Shown: one piece after another, positions 1 through 11,269 of the stretch
How the letters are laid out: the number at the start of each line of letters is the position of its first letter
Position numbering within the stretch: position 1 is the stretch's first letter
Source: Liriodendron chinense
Taxonomy: Eukaryota > Streptophyta > Magnoliopsida > Magnoliales > Magnoliaceae
Direction of reading: 5' to 3'
DNA: 64,000 nt
Assembly (NCBI GenBank): GCA_003013855.2
Contig: ML058465.1
Span: forward strand, 124,001 to 188,000
Notes under the pieces: generated by a model
Told to the model about the DNA's origin: nothing
The model's input: the letters and a program-made list of their open reading frames with translations, nothing else
Database searches by the model: none
Made by a program: the position numbers and the translations under genes

Positions 1-3000
1 GTGGAAGATGATTTGTTCATAGTTGGGATTGACCAGGGTTACACTTGGTGGATTCATCATGGTGAAGACTTCCACCAAAGAGTTGAGGCCACTGAAGTCC
101 TTGCTGACCCAATTGTGCGTAATGATGAGGATGAAGATGTTGACTATATGCAAGATATCATTAGGGATGTGTTAAGGGGAACAATTGCGGATACTGATTT
201 TGCAGCGACAAGTACTAGCCAGGATATTCCTCCTATAGGTGATGCCAAATCAGAAAAGTTTAGTAGGTTGTTGAGGGATGCGCAACGTCCACTCTATCCG
301 GGGTGTGGGAACTTCTCCAAGTTGAATTTCCTTACAAGGTTACTTCATTTAAAGACAATAAATCGTTGGAGTAACAAATCGTTCGACATGTTACTTTGCT
401 TGTTGAAAGAAGTATTACCTGAAGGTGAGACATTGCCTAAGTCTCATTACGAGGCAAAATCGTTAATGCGAGACTTGGGCCTTGGTTACATCCTCATACA
501 TGCATGTATAAATGATTGTGTATTGTATTGGAAAGAACATGAAAATGTTGAGGAGTGTCCACAATGTGGAGAGTCTAGGTGGAAATATGACGAAGCTAAG
601 CGTAAGAAAATTCCACAAAAGGTGTTAAGGTACTTTCCATTGAAACCCAGATTACAAAGATTGTTTACGTCGAGCAAGACGGCTGAAGATATGAGGTGGC
701 ATAAGGAGAAACGCGTTCATGATGATAATACATTGAGGCATCCCGCTGACTCTGAAGCCTGGCAACATTTTGATAAGCAATATGAATGGTTTGCAGAGGA
801 TTCTCGCAATGTTCGGCTAGGTCTTGCAAGTGATGGTTTTAATCCATTTGGTAATATGAGTAGCTCGTACAGTATGTGGCCAGTGATACTTATGCCCTAC
901 AATTTACCTCCTTGGTTGTGTATGAAGGAATCATTTTTTATGATGTCGTTGCTTATTCCTGGACCCAAGTCACCGGGGAATGACATTGATGTGTATCTCC
1001 GACCGTTAGTAGATGAGTTAAACGAGTTGTGGAGTCAAGGTGTCCAGACGTATGACACTTTTGCAGAACAGACGTTTTGATTGCATGCAGCGGTCTTGTG
1101 GACAATAAATGACTTCCCTGCATATGGGAATTTGTCTGGGTGGAGCACGAAGGGAAAGTTGGTTTGTCCTACATGTAGTACTGAGACTTATTCATTATCA
1201 TTGAAGCATGGTAAGAAAATGTGTTATATGGGCCATCGTCGCTTCCTTCCGAGGGATCATAGTTGGCGCAGGAAGACGGTAATCTTTGATGGCAAACAAG
1301 ATTATAGGCCACCACCGAAAGAACTATCTACAGAATATGTGTTACAACAACTGAGTAACATTGAAGAAGTTAGATTTGGTAAGGCACCGCACTTGAAGAA
1401 GAGAAAACGTACAGTATTGGAGTACAACTGGAGGAAGAAGAGCATTTTTTTTTAGTTTCCTTATTGAAGTCATCTGAAATTACGACACAACTTGGATGTC
1501 ATGCATATTGAGAAGAATATATGTGACAATGTCTTTGGAACATTGATGAACATAGAGAAGAAAACAAAAGACAGTTTTAAGGCTCGATTGGATCTACAAG
1601 CAATGGGTTTAAGGAAAGAGTTGCACTTGCAACCACATGAAAATTCATATACTATATGTTGGGTTCTTAATTGTGCATATTCTAACCCCAATTCATCACT
1701 CATTGTGCAAGGTTTGTATGGTTTGTAGGCTAATCCAACGCATGTTTTGTGACTACAGGACTGAGAGTGAACTCCACTCAATTGAAGACAAAAAAGGCTC
1801 ATTTGGCATCATTCTAATGAAGATTATTTGATGATCAAAGAAGAAAAGAAGAGAGAAAGTGAAAGAAAGAAGCAAGGAAAGAAAATAAAAAGAAGAAAAA
1901 GAACTTGGAAGACTGCCGACCGGTCATGACCGGTCGGCCAAGGACGCCAGACCGGTCAGTGACCGGTCAGCCATGCATAAGGGCTGTTACTGAAGACATC
2001 CGACCGGTCTTGACCGGTCGGACATGGGTGCAGGAACTTCCTACCAAAGTTCTACTTTTCTGATTTTTCTGTAATATGTGTGAACTGTGCATGTGATTTG
2101 AATCCAGTTCAAATCCTGATCTAGCCTTGTCTTGTGACAGGACTTGAGGATGGTTATGATTGTGAACTAGACCTTTTAGAAAGGGGAATGACCTATGCAA
2201 TTGAGCATGCTCCGCTCAGCCTACATTGAGTGAATCTTATGCATAGAACTTACATATTACAGACTCTTTGGTTTAACAGCTCTATCATCCGACTAGATAG
2301 ACAGGAATGTCGATTCTAGTTGAGAGAATAAGAAACCACAGCGGATTGAACATCAAGGATTGCTACAAGTGGATCCTCTGAACCCCTAGTGCCTTCTTAT
2401 AATTAATTACTTTCGATTTAATTCAACTTTTGTTACTCATATCAATTTCATACAAAAATCTGATTAGTAGATAGACACTTGTGGATGAGTTTGTGAAATC
2501 CTACATAAGTCCCTGAGGATCGACCTCAGTCTTACCGAGTTTATTACTACATCGCAACCCTACACTTGGGGAAGCGAACACTATACTAGCAGCCTGCTAC
2601 ACATTGACAAAACTAGAGAAAAAACGTGTATGTGAATGGTTGAACAAGGTGAAATTTTCCGATAGGTATGCATCGAATATCTCTCGGCGCGTAAACATTA
2701 CGGACTGTAAGGTAACAGGAATGAAAAGTCATGACTGTCACGTCCTTCTGCAATGTCTACTACCGGTTGCGATTCGTGGATTCCTTAACAAGGATGTCAG
2801 TGCTACGCTGATTGAGTTGGGGATATTCTTTAAGGATTTGTGTTCGAAATCTTTGAATGTAGAGGTTATTAAACGACTGGAGAAGGATATTGTCGTAATC
2901 GTTTGCAAACTTGAAAGAATATTTCCACCTGCGTTTTTCGATGTCATGGTACACCTAGCGATTCACTTACCGCACGAAGCGAAGCTTGCAGGCCCAGTAA

Positions 3001-4504
3001 AATATCGTTGGATGTATCCGATCGAAAGGTGATAGAACAATGATCATAAATTTTTATTCATTCCATAAACTACGTATATCCATGTTTTCATGTCCTAAAC
3101 ATATTGATTTTGTGTACAGATACCTTCACACATTAAAACAATATGTGAGGAATAAGGCACGTCCAGAGGGATCCATTGCTGAGGCGTACATTGATAATGA
3201 GTGCCTGACATTTTGCTCCATGTATCTTCATGGCTTAGAAACTAGATTCAACTGAGAAGATCGGAATGCCGATGCAGGGCAGGAGCATGAACAAGGACTC
3301 ATATCTGTATTCGCACATAACGTCCGTCCTTTAGGATCACCGACGTTTCAGGATATGGACCCTCGGGATCAAGCGAAGGCGCGGTGGTATGTGTTGCATA
3401 ATTGTGAAGAAATAAAGTCGTACTTGGAGTAAGTCTTCGCACATAATTGTATATCTACAGACAGTTTTAATCTCAAAATTTCTTGCTTACACCGTACCAA
3501 TTGTGTATAGCGAACACATCGAGGAGATGAAGTCCCAATACCCTACAAATTATGATCGAATGCATCAGGATTTGTTTCCAAAATGGTTTGCAAAACGTGT
3601 AAGATTAATTTACCTTCTATCTCACGACACTTACAATATTGTTGTTTTGCACAATATTTACACGTAATTTTAAATGCCTAAACATACATTTATATTCTGT
3701 ACGTGATGATAGATGAAGATGTCGCACGCTAGCAACTCTGCGGATGCGTCTGATGCGCTCTACTCACTGGCGTGTGGCCCTGATAGACGTGTATCTAGAT
3801 ATACAGGTTGTATTGTAAACGAGATTCAGTTCCACACTAAGGAGCGTGAGAAATATAGGACCACACAAAATAGTGGTGTGGTTGTGAAGGGAACCCATGA
3901 GGAGGTCGAAATTGATTTTTATGGCGTTTTGTCGGATATTATTGAGCTGAGTTATTGTATGAGAAAGCGGGTGTACTTATTTAAATGCGAATGGTGGGAC
4001 ATTGTAAATAAAAAGTTGGGAATACAGACTGATAATTACTTCACGAGCGTAAATTTATCTCGGAAGTGGTTTAAAGATGACCCATTTATCATAGCCGGCC
4101 AAGCCGAACAAGTATTCTACCTCGCTGACACCAAGTTAGGCTGCTCTTGGTACGTGGTGCAGAAAATAAAGCCCAGGAACATATTTGACGTTCCCGAAGT
4201 ACACGTTGAAGATAACGATGAAGGGAGTAATAGAACGTCGTCAGTTGAACAAGCATATCAAGAAGACATGCCATCTTGGGATAGAGGGAATGATCCAAAT
4301 GTTGATATTGATGTGGTGCAATTGAATAAAGATAATGTGCCACCTGATCATGTTGATGCCTCAATCATAAATGATATTGTTAGAGATGATAGCGCTTTCA
4401 TCGATGACAACGTTGCAGACGATGAAGAGGAAATTCTGATCAGCGATAGTGATGGTGAAGAAGAAAGAGTCGTAAGCGATAATGATTCAGACGACGATTA
4501 TTAA
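1..4504 (+). pseudogene. TNP2-like CACTA transposase (broken, interrupted by a solo LTR)
   Basis: Transposase of the TNP2/TNPD family (Transposase_21), which binds the CACTA ends and cuts and pastes the element. Visible parts in order: N-terminal associated region with a CPQCGESRW zinc-like motif (about 540-590); the core block SDGFNPFGNMSSSYSMWPV (about 825-885), with a probable catalytic Asp; TINDFPAYGNLSGWSTKG (about 1108-1160); the block LDVMHIEKN (about 1492-1518), a probable second catalytic Asp; after the LTR insertion, KSHDCH and RWMYPIER (about 2726-3029), a probable catalytic Glu; RNKARPEGSIAEAY (about 3149-3190); and a C-terminal DUF4216-like region (3713-4504) with an acidic tail. 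GT-AG introns are at about 3030-3119, 3427-3511 and 3598-3712. In-frame stops lie at 1078-1080, 1453-1455, 1465-1467 and 3253-3255. Reading frame is kept between them, so decay is mainly by point mutation. The beginning is outside the window. Confidence 0.9.
1657..2580 (+). mobile_element. Solo LTR (gypsy/Athila-like) inserted in the transposase
   Basis: Starts TGTTGGGTTC, ends GGGGAAGCGAACA, and is flanked by a perfect 5-bp duplication CTATA (1652-1656 and 2581-2585). Its first 150 bp and its last 550 bp match the solo LTR at 19472-21020. It is shorter (924 against 1549 bp) because the segment between the palindrome cluster and the downstream region, including the TATA box, is missing (junction near 2025). 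Three GACCGGTC pairs are present at about 1916-1937, 1950-1970 and 2000-2021. The TNP2 coding sequence resumes directly after the right duplication. Confidence 0.93.
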
Positions 4505-4731
4505 ATGTATACAAGATGTACATGTAATTTTTAATTCGATTAATTTGATTATTGCATGTATATATGTTTTACAAGTAATGATTTTTTCCTGACTTGACTT
4601 GTTTATAATCTACATTTACAGTTAAGTCACTTTCTGATCATGTCCTCCACAAACTGGAGCGTAGCGGAAGCACGCAGCATACTTCATTAGCTGTTGCGGA
4701 TGGACTTTCCGGCCCTATATTCTTCTGGTAG

Positions 4732-5019
4732 GGCCAGAGAGATACCGGTCTGGTCGAGAAATGTAGGGAGGAAGACGATGACTCAGATGAAAGATTATAC
4801 AATCTCAAAGAAATTCCGGACCTGATTGAGGAATATAACCGCGGAAAACTTCGTATAGAAGATGCGACATTATCACTTGCACATCTGAATGGAGTCCCGA
4901 GAGATCAGATTTATCCTATTATGACTGGCATGTCGGCTGTAACAATGTCAAGTGCTTCATACAGCTTGACATATACATCTGCAGCGTACGATAACTTACA
5001 CAGGGAGTATTTCGGATAG
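4732..5019 (+). CDS. Unrecognised 95-codon open stretch between the two CACTA genes
   Basis: An uninterrupted frame from just after a TAG at 4729-4731 to a TAG at 5017-5019. The composition looks coding (EEDDDSDERLYNLKEIPDL near the N-terminus, a Ser/Thr-rich stretch near the C-terminus). It has no obvious ATG at its start and I do not recognise the family. It may be an exon of a third CACTA protein or an upstream exon of the second gene. It lies on the same strand, about 230 bp after the transposase stop. Confidence that it was ever translated is modest. Confidence 0.35.
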   Translation, partial: GQRDTGLVEKCREEDDDSDERLYNLKEIPDLIEEYNRGKLRIEDATLSLAHLNGVPRDQIYPIMTGMSAVTMSSASYSLTYTSAAYDNLHREYFG

Positions 5020-5259
5020 TTGATTCGAAGTTGATTTGTATTACAATGAGATATATGTATTTAATATAGAATGACAATGTGTAATGGATTTTTCAACTTT
5101 TATATTCTGTTTACGGTTTTATTATATTCTGCTTGCATTATAGTGTAATGGTCTAATCATATTTTTATCATTTCTCTAAGCATAAGCACAAATTCACTCT
5201 ACAATGATGTTCATAAACTTGCATTGACATTGTTTAAATTTATAAGTTTGTATTTCAGA

Positions 5260-6966
5260 TATATTCAGTCATGGTACCAGGTGGGAGATAAGGTTGTTCG
5301 CGCACTGGATCTACCCCTTCCACCCGTGATGGGACGCAGACAGCATCGACGTCGCACGGTGCATCACAGTCATCTGATCCTTCGGTTCAGCATACACCGG
5401 GCACTGCATGTAAGTCTAGACATTTATTTAGTGATTTCTGTTTATATTGTTACTTACATATATCTTTTCGCAGCAGCATCTTCTACCAGCCGACGAGGAC
5501 GTGGACCCACGCGTGGGTTAGTTTTAGAGCGACTTACGCGTGAGGGTAGGGTGGTGGTAGAGTTCCCACAGGACTGCCTTAGACCTGTTGGGGACAGTGC
5601 CAGACTGTTTACGTCTGAGGTCGGTATCCTATGCCGATCTCTGATCCCCGCCACCACCCCCCGTTGGACTGACGTGACAGATGATGTGCGACAGCTCATC
5701 CGTCAGCGCCTTCAGGTAAAGTTTAGTAAATTGAAATTTTCTTTTGTGAAAGTTCATTTACGGTTAAGCCCTATTGTTAATAAGTTTATTGCCTTAATTT
5801 ATTATTTACGAAACTGCAGGATAAATTTGAATTCGATTTGAATGTTCCCTACATTTCTCATGCCGTCGACGACATGATTAAAGAGCGGTTCAAGGAGTAC
5901 CGCGGAGAGTTGCACCAGCGGTACAAGCGGTGCAGGACACACGATGAGGCCGTACTGTCCGCACTGCCACACGTTACTACAGACGACTGGCGGATACTCT
6001 GCGAGAGATTTTCGTCGGAGGCTTTTCAGGTAATATTTACATGTACGATATCTTACGATAACAATTAAATTCGCAATTAAATTCGCAATTAATAGAAATG
6101 TATTTTGTATAATGTGTTCAGAAGAGGAGTAGAATAAATTTTGCGAACAGGAAAAAGTTACAAGTGAACCACGTAGCTGGTTCAAAGTCATTTGTACGAC
6201 ATCGTTACGACATGGTAAGAAATTATTGATGATTATTAAGTTAATATATTATTTTGATTGGCATTTATTATAAGTCTTTTTTCCTTTCGATTGCGCAGCG
6301 AGATTCCGTCACCGGCCAGGAGCCTGGACCAATAGACCTCTACAGAGGGACTCACTGTCGGCAGGCGACGGGATCTTGGGTTCATCCTAGAGCCAGTGAG
6401 CATTGGGTAAAAATCTTTACTTTGTAAAATTTAATTGCGCATTGATTGATAATAATGTCATTGATGTCATTTTTTATGAAATTTCATATCTTTTCATTAC
6501 AAGCGGTGATGGACACCATACGCAGTCAGCCTACTCCCGATGGTAGTCAGCGGAGTGAGCCAGAAATCCTGAGCGAGGTGCTTGGCACCCGTTCTGGATA
6601 TGTGCGTGGGCTTGGCCATGGTGCCAAGCTCATGGCACAAACTAGAGATGGCTCCAGCCGATCCGTAGCTAGTGAGAGCGCTCAACGCCGAGCTGATATC
6701 GCACAGAGAGAGGTTCAGCAGCTACGGGTCGTCGTCGATGAGATTCGAGAGCAGCTGGAGAGGCAGAGAGAGGAGCAGAGGTGTAGGGAGGAGGAGGAGC
6801 AGAGGCGTAGGGAGGAGGAGGAGAGGCAACGGGAAGAGCAGGAGAGGAGGATCGAGGAGTTGCGGTAGGAGTGCAGGAGCATGAGCAACGGATGCAGGAG
6901 ATGTTTCAGGCTCTCGTTGCACTCCTTGGCGCCGATGCCCCGCCACTTCCGCCTTCATCTTCCTGA
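5260..6966 (+). pseudogene. Transposase_24 (Ptta/En/Spm) second CACTA protein, six exons, degraded
   Basis: Accessory CACTA protein of the plant Ptta/En/Spm (Transposase_24) type, thought to act in subterminal-repeat binding. Inferred exons: 5260 or 5271-5409, 5474-5715, 5820-6029, 6122-6214, 6299-6406, and about 6503 to the end. Junctions 1 to 5 have GT-AG borders and keep the frame. Family landmarks: RPVGDSARLFTSEVGILCRS (exon 2), a WRILCERFSSEAFQ region followed by GSKSFVRHRY (exons 3-4), SEPEILSEVLG and RSGYVRGLG (exon 6), then an Arg/Glu-rich coiled coil (about 6690-6865). Damage: an in-frame TAA at 5289-5291 after the likely ATG (5271), a lost acceptor AG before exon 6 (AA at 6501-6502), and a frame break near 6866, after which another frame stays open to a TGA at 6964-6966. 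Confidence 0.8.
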
Positions 6967-7194
6967 TTTTTTTTTTTACTATACGACTTTTAACTTATAT
7001 GTATTTGTGTGTTGATGAATATTGTTTGTTTGTGGATGTGGAATGGATTATTTGTGTATGGATGGTATAGTTTCTGTTTATTCGTATGTATGTGGATGTG
7101 AATAGGAGAAAAATGTATAGGTTTCTTTACAGGTGTATATCAGGAATTTTCCTGAATTTTGAAAACAAATGAAACCGGGACAGGAAATACTATT

Positions 7195-7624
7195 ACCGAC
7201 GAAATTGTTCATAGGTAAAAAAATGGAAAAGTTTTTTACCGACGAAATATTTCGTTGGTGAAAAACCCGAAAAAGTTTTGCCGACGAAATATTTCGTCGG
7301 TGATAAACCCGGAAAGGTTTTATCGACAAAATATTTCGTCGGTAAAACCTTTACCGACGAACGTTTTCGTTGGTAAAAGTTTTTTTACCGACATATCATT
7401 TTTATTTCCGACAAAAATTCATATTTTTTCCCGACGAATTTCTTCGTTGGTAATGGTTTTATTATTACCTACGAAAATTTGTTTCGTCGGTAAAAACCTT
7501 TACCGACGGCCTTTCTGCGACGATGTTAGCCGCGAAAAATTTCGTCGGGAAAAAGATTTCCCGATGAAATTTTACTGATTCCCGACGAAATCATTCGTCG
7601 GTAAAAATGGAATTTCTTGTAGTG
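7195..7624 (+). repeat. CACTA subterminal palindromic repeats and 3' terminal inverted repeat
   Basis: Eight or more diverged copies of a palindromic unit with arms ACCGACGAAA and TTTCGTCGGT, facing each other across a few bases (for example about 7238-7260, 7276-7297, 7352-7374, 7472-7496, 7581-7605). The run ends with the terminal repeat at 7609-7624. Subterminal repeats of this kind are the binding sites for CACTA-encoded proteins in En/Spm. The matching left array is outside the window. Confidence 0.85.
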
Positions 7625-7747
7625 TTGGCTTGTATACAGCTCTACTTCGGTGTTCAGCTTGCTGATGCTCAACCGACATTACAACACATGGACGTACGTA
7701 ATTGATAAATAAGGTGCACTAATATGCCACATAAAAGTGCACTAGCA
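7625..7747 (-). repeat. Element F 3' LTR, first 123 bp only
   Basis: On the minus strand it begins TGCTAGTGCAC directly after the polypurine tract and parallels the start of the 5' LTR (TGTTAATGCAC at 11264) and of solo LTR H (TGTTAGTGCAC at 56083). It ends at the CACTA terminus. The rest of this LTR must lie left of the CACTA element, outside the window. Confidence 0.85.
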
Positions 7748-7760
7748 ATCTCCCCCTTTG

Positions 7761-8537
7761 TCAATTATGTGACAAAAACCTAACCTAGACCGTGTCATGG
7801 TCCATACCAATGACACTAACAAAATAAAAAATAAATTGCATGTCAAATTAAAAGATTACAACTTGAAATACACTAAGACATGTAAACTAAGCAATTTTCC
7901 TCTCTTGATTGTTCCCTAATAACTTGTCAACCCTTGCAACACAAAACAGAAAAGTTGTTTTGGTGGGGCTTGATCTTTCTCCCCCTTTTTTTCAATAATT
8001 AACAAACCAATCTCTCTCCCTTAATGATACATCAATTAAAGGAATATAGATTAGAGTGTCTCTGATTTAACTATAAAAACATGCTAACTAAAAGGATATG
8101 GGATGCATGAACATTAAAATATGGAGCATGCATAGAATATGATCAATAAGAAAAATACCTAATTAAGCATAGGTGATCATGCATAATTGGTCATTTTAGA
8201 TAAACATTAAAGCATAATGGCCAAGGCATGGATTAGCATACATCAAGCACAAAATTTAGCAAGATTATGCTAATCTAAACAGGATGATAGTATAGCGATA
8301 AAGATACCAAAATAAAGTAAGGCTAAACTACCAATGGTGGGCCAATGAGGCTTGAAACCTCTAATATGCCCATATGCACATAAATGAGGCTAAAATCTCC
8401 AAATTTATCTATCGTATTCAGATTCACTGAGGGTAAATTCCTCAAATTTTAACTATTGAGTTCAAAATGACCTCCTAAGGTCACCTAATCTAGTTCACAA
8501 CCCTCTTGAGTGTGATTTTCTAGGACCCAACATGCTG

Positions 8538-8568
<31 letters not shown>

Positions 8569-8868
8569 AAGGGAATTCATTTATCCTAGAATCATCTCTC
8601 TTAGGTTCATCCCTAGTTGGAGATGGTAGGGGATCTAACTATTTGAGTCCTATCAATACTAGTATTGCTCCTACACAAGATATTCTTTGTTTTCAAATTT
8701 AGTAGGGCAATCTTTTTAATTAACTCCCTTATATGATTTGTCATTTTTTGGAGTTGATGGATAACTTCTCTTTTTCTCCAGTGATCTCTTTGGTAGACTA
8801 TTCCTTGTGTGTGTCACTTTCTTAATTAATATATATTTAATTATCCAATTTGTGACTGAGGTGGATCG
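7761..8868 (-). other. Element F 3' non-coding region with a 29-base G run
   Basis: No ORF of note. On the minus strand it contains short 'gaggat...cctc'-like phrases resembling the post-pol region of element E. A pure run of 29 G lies at 8540-8568 (C on the coding strand). Homopolymers of this length are rare in plant DNA and prone to slippage, so the run length is unreliable. Confidence 0.6.
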
Positions 8869-9105
8869 TCAACCTTTGAAGATAAGGCATTCAAACCTTA
8901 ATTGTTTGACATCTCCACGGGCATAACACACGAGAGAAGATTTAGATTTGCTCCCTGAAGCGAAAGAGTCCTTTCTAATCATTGAAGGAAATGAGAAGGT
9001 TACATAAATATGCCTATTAGGCACAAAATCTCTTTTATTCCCATAAAAGTTACCCAAAGCAATATATTTGCCTTTTGGGTTCAAATAACCCTCTTGGGTA
9101 AACAT
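8869..9105 (-). pseudogene. Element F gag remnant with degenerate zinc knuckle
   Basis: A 78-codon minus-strand frame ending in ASGSKSKSSLVCYARGD followed by LRFECLIFKG. This parallels the second zinc-knuckle region of the gag of element E (43020-43100; SGSKTRASPVCHACGD, then LKFECLVFKN). The knuckle is broken: the second Cys and the His of C-x2-C-x4-H-x4-C are replaced. It sits about 100 bp after the primer site, so the N-terminal half of gag is deleted. Confidence 0.65.
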
Positions 9106-10580
9106 TATGCTGGAGCTTCTTTAGATCAACTTCAGACGGTTAAGTCCTTCAAGAGAAACCCACACTTGCTCTATCAGAGTAACCTGCTCTGCTACCAAAT
9201 GAAATTGCGCCTATGGCTCACACTTGTAGGCGTTATGCATGCAAAAGCTAGGAGCAGAGCAACTAGAATAGTGGCTAAGGCCTAGAGGAGGGGTGATTAA
9301 GACCTTTATAAAATTCTTTTTGCCTACTTAAATTATTCTACAATTTAAGCTAAGTAAGCAAGAACACTTCGGCTTCCAAGCCTAAGTGGGTCTAATCATA
9401 TAGACTAACAATTAATTAAGCAATTGAGCAACCTAGTCTAACATGCATAGATTATCAAATGATTTAACTAATCAAGCACCGAATCTAAGTAACCTATGTA
9501 GACCATATGACATGGATCATATAAGCTCAAGTCTACACTATTAGTGAAAATACATCTTATGTGTGAATGTGCCTATGTAGTGCCTAGCATACATTTCTAT
9601 CAAGCATTCATAATTAAACAATTAAGTAGATAATGCTAGATTAACAATGTGCTTAAATACATCACAAACACAAGCACGTATAGTGATTCGACTATGTGTC
9701 TACTCTACTCCTGATTGTCGTACTCATCCCTTGAGCCTACCGAATTTCACTAGGGAGTTTAGATCAGGTTCCTCCCAACCTAGATGTTTTAAATCGAATT
9801 CACCCTACCAGGGAGTTTACAGGTTCCTCTTAACCTACATATATACACCCGTGTTAGTGGCTCCCCTTAGAGACTTGTTTATGCCCAACAAATGTGTCAA
9901 GGATCGACAAACGAACCTGAAATTTAGACTCAACTAATGAGCCAAGGATTGACAAATGAACCTAAAATTTTAGGCTAAAAAATGAGCTAATGATCGACAA
10001 ACGAATCTGGATCTTTTAGACTCAACTAATAAGCCAAGGATCGACAAACGAACTTAGATTGAGTTTGACAAACAAACTCTACACTGAATTCTCCACGGGG
10101 TGAGAGTTGATGAACTCTTACAAATGACAACCTTACTTGTCAGATATGAGTCCCGTTGAAGTGCCACTTTAGGTTGTTTGATCTCCGTTCTCCCATGCTT
10201 CAATCAGCTCCCCTTGTGCTCTCCCGATTGCTGATGTCAAGGGATTTTCAGTACTCTAACTCTAGGATCAGCTACCTTATATTTGGTCCTTCTTAACAAT
10301 GCCCAAAGTGAGGAGGTGGTGGATTTTCTACAACCTGAGGGTAAGATTTGGTTCAAGGTTAGAGAATCACCTAAAGGATTCCTAGGGAGTATTTAGACAA
10401 AGGTTTTACTTAAGAGAGAGCAAGCTCATTCTCATTTGAGCTTTAAATGCTCTAAGCTTGTGATGAATCACAAGGAGAATGACATGGATGGGTTAGGATT
10501 AGAGCTCCTAATGGCTAGCAATGGTGGTGGCTTCTAAATCTCTAAACTTCCTCTCTTAAGCCCAAAAACGAACTCTCTCG

Positions 10581-10588
10581 CTTTTATA
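10581..10588 (-). promoter_or_regulatory. TATA box of LTR F
   Basis: TATAAAAG on the minus strand, directly downstream of the CTTCGATTGATCGAAG-type palindromes and in the same relative position as TATA boxes in the other LTRs here. Confidence 0.65.
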
Positions 10589-10629
10589 GATAAATATCCA
10601 ATAGTAAGAAAATGGGCAGATCCACATAT

Positions 10630-10915
10630 CTTCGATCGATCGGAATAACCATTTGATTCATCGAAGGTATCTTCGATTAATCGAAGATCAACTTCGATTG
10701 ATCGAAAAACTTTCTAGAGAGTTTAGCAATGTTGCTGGACATATTCTCGATTGATCGAACTCATCTTAGATTAATCGAAACATCAACTTCGATGTATCGA
10801 AGTGGTGTCTTTGATTGATCAAAGAAATGTCTAGAGAATTTAAAAGTTGTTGAACATATGTTCGATAGATCGAGATTATTCTCTGATTGATTGAAGACCT
10901 ATTGAGACTAGACTC
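10630..10915 (-). repeat. Cluster of CTTCGATTGATCGAAG-type palindromes in LTR F
   Basis: About ten copies, some exact and some degenerate, for example near 10634, 10660-10690, 10690-10710, 10745-10760, 10787-10801, 10808-10825 and 10860-10873. The arms are CTTCGAT and ATCGAAG with a short variable centre. They are separated by 20-40 bp of sequence containing repeated 'ctagagagttta' phrases. No GACCGGTC octamer occurs here. Confidence 0.85.
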
Positions 10916-11269
10916 TGATGTATTGAAGTTCACTTGAAAATTGTTGTCTAAGCTATTTCATTTACAGCAGCTTGAACCTCTTTATTTAGCCTAATTTATT
11001 ATGTTTTTTTATATGATCTAAGGCTAATGATGATGACTAAGGGTTTTCCTAGTTGGTCCAAGTCTTCTAGAGGTTTAAAATGTTTTGGCTCTAAAGTTTA
11101 GGGTCACCAAGGCATCTTTTTCCCCTGTTTTTCTTCCTTGATCCTTTTGGTCCACTTGAATCTTCGATCTTCAGCTTGTCAAGGCTCAACTGACATTACG
11201 ACACATGGACGCACGTGATTGACAAATAAGGTGCATTAGTATGTCATAGAAAAGTGCATTAACACATCC

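Larger units (their letters stand above)
1..7624 (+). mobile_element. CACTA (En/Spm) DNA transposon, 5' end outside window
   Basis: Class II element with a TNP2-type transposase (1-4504) followed by a Transposase_24-type second gene (about 5260-6966), both on the plus strand, then an array of subterminal repeats and a 3' terminus whose reverse complement begins CACTACAAGAAATTCC (7609-7624). That terminus and gene order are diagnostic of CACTA elements. The right flank at 7625 is the 3' LTR of copia element F, so the transposon inserted into F. The left end is not in the window, so the expected 3-bp target duplication cannot be checked. Both genes carry stops or frame breaks and a solo LTR interrupts the transposase, so this copy is not autonomous. 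Confidence 0.93.
7625..11264 (-). mobile_element. Element F: internally deleted SIRE/Maximus-like copia element
   Basis: Read on the minus strand: a complete 5' LTR (11264 down to 9200), a primer site resembling TGGTATCAGAGC (about 9198-9184, one base altered to GGTAGCAGAGC), a short gag remnant, a non-coding tail, a polypurine tract (AAAGGGGGAGAT, 7759-7748) and the first 123 bp of the 3' LTR (7747-7625), which is cut by the CACTA insertion. The internal region is only about 1.45 kb, so most of gag, all of pol and any third ORF are missing. Its right flank is element D; CATCC at 11265-11269 is the presumed target duplication, but the other copy is outside the window. Confidence 0.85.
9200..11264 (-). 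repeat. Element F 5' LTR (2065 bp)
   Basis: Starts TGTTAATGCAC at 11264 and ends GGCGCAATTTCA at 9200, the same terminal string type as LTRs E and H. A TATA box reads TATAAAAG on the minus strand (10588-10581). Just upstream (10630-10915) are about ten copies of a 14-16 bp palindrome. The first 120 bp and last 300 bp are alignable with solo LTR H. Confidence 0.85.

Noticed and set aside
486..677. Minus-strand frames across the transposase, gag and pol regions (for example 486-677, 18789-19010, 43495-43761)
   Set aside because: They overlap well-recognised coding sequence in the other strand and show no family features of their own.
7255..7578. 107-codon frame in the CACTA subterminal array
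   Set aside because: It is translated repeat sequence; the CACTA genes end before it.
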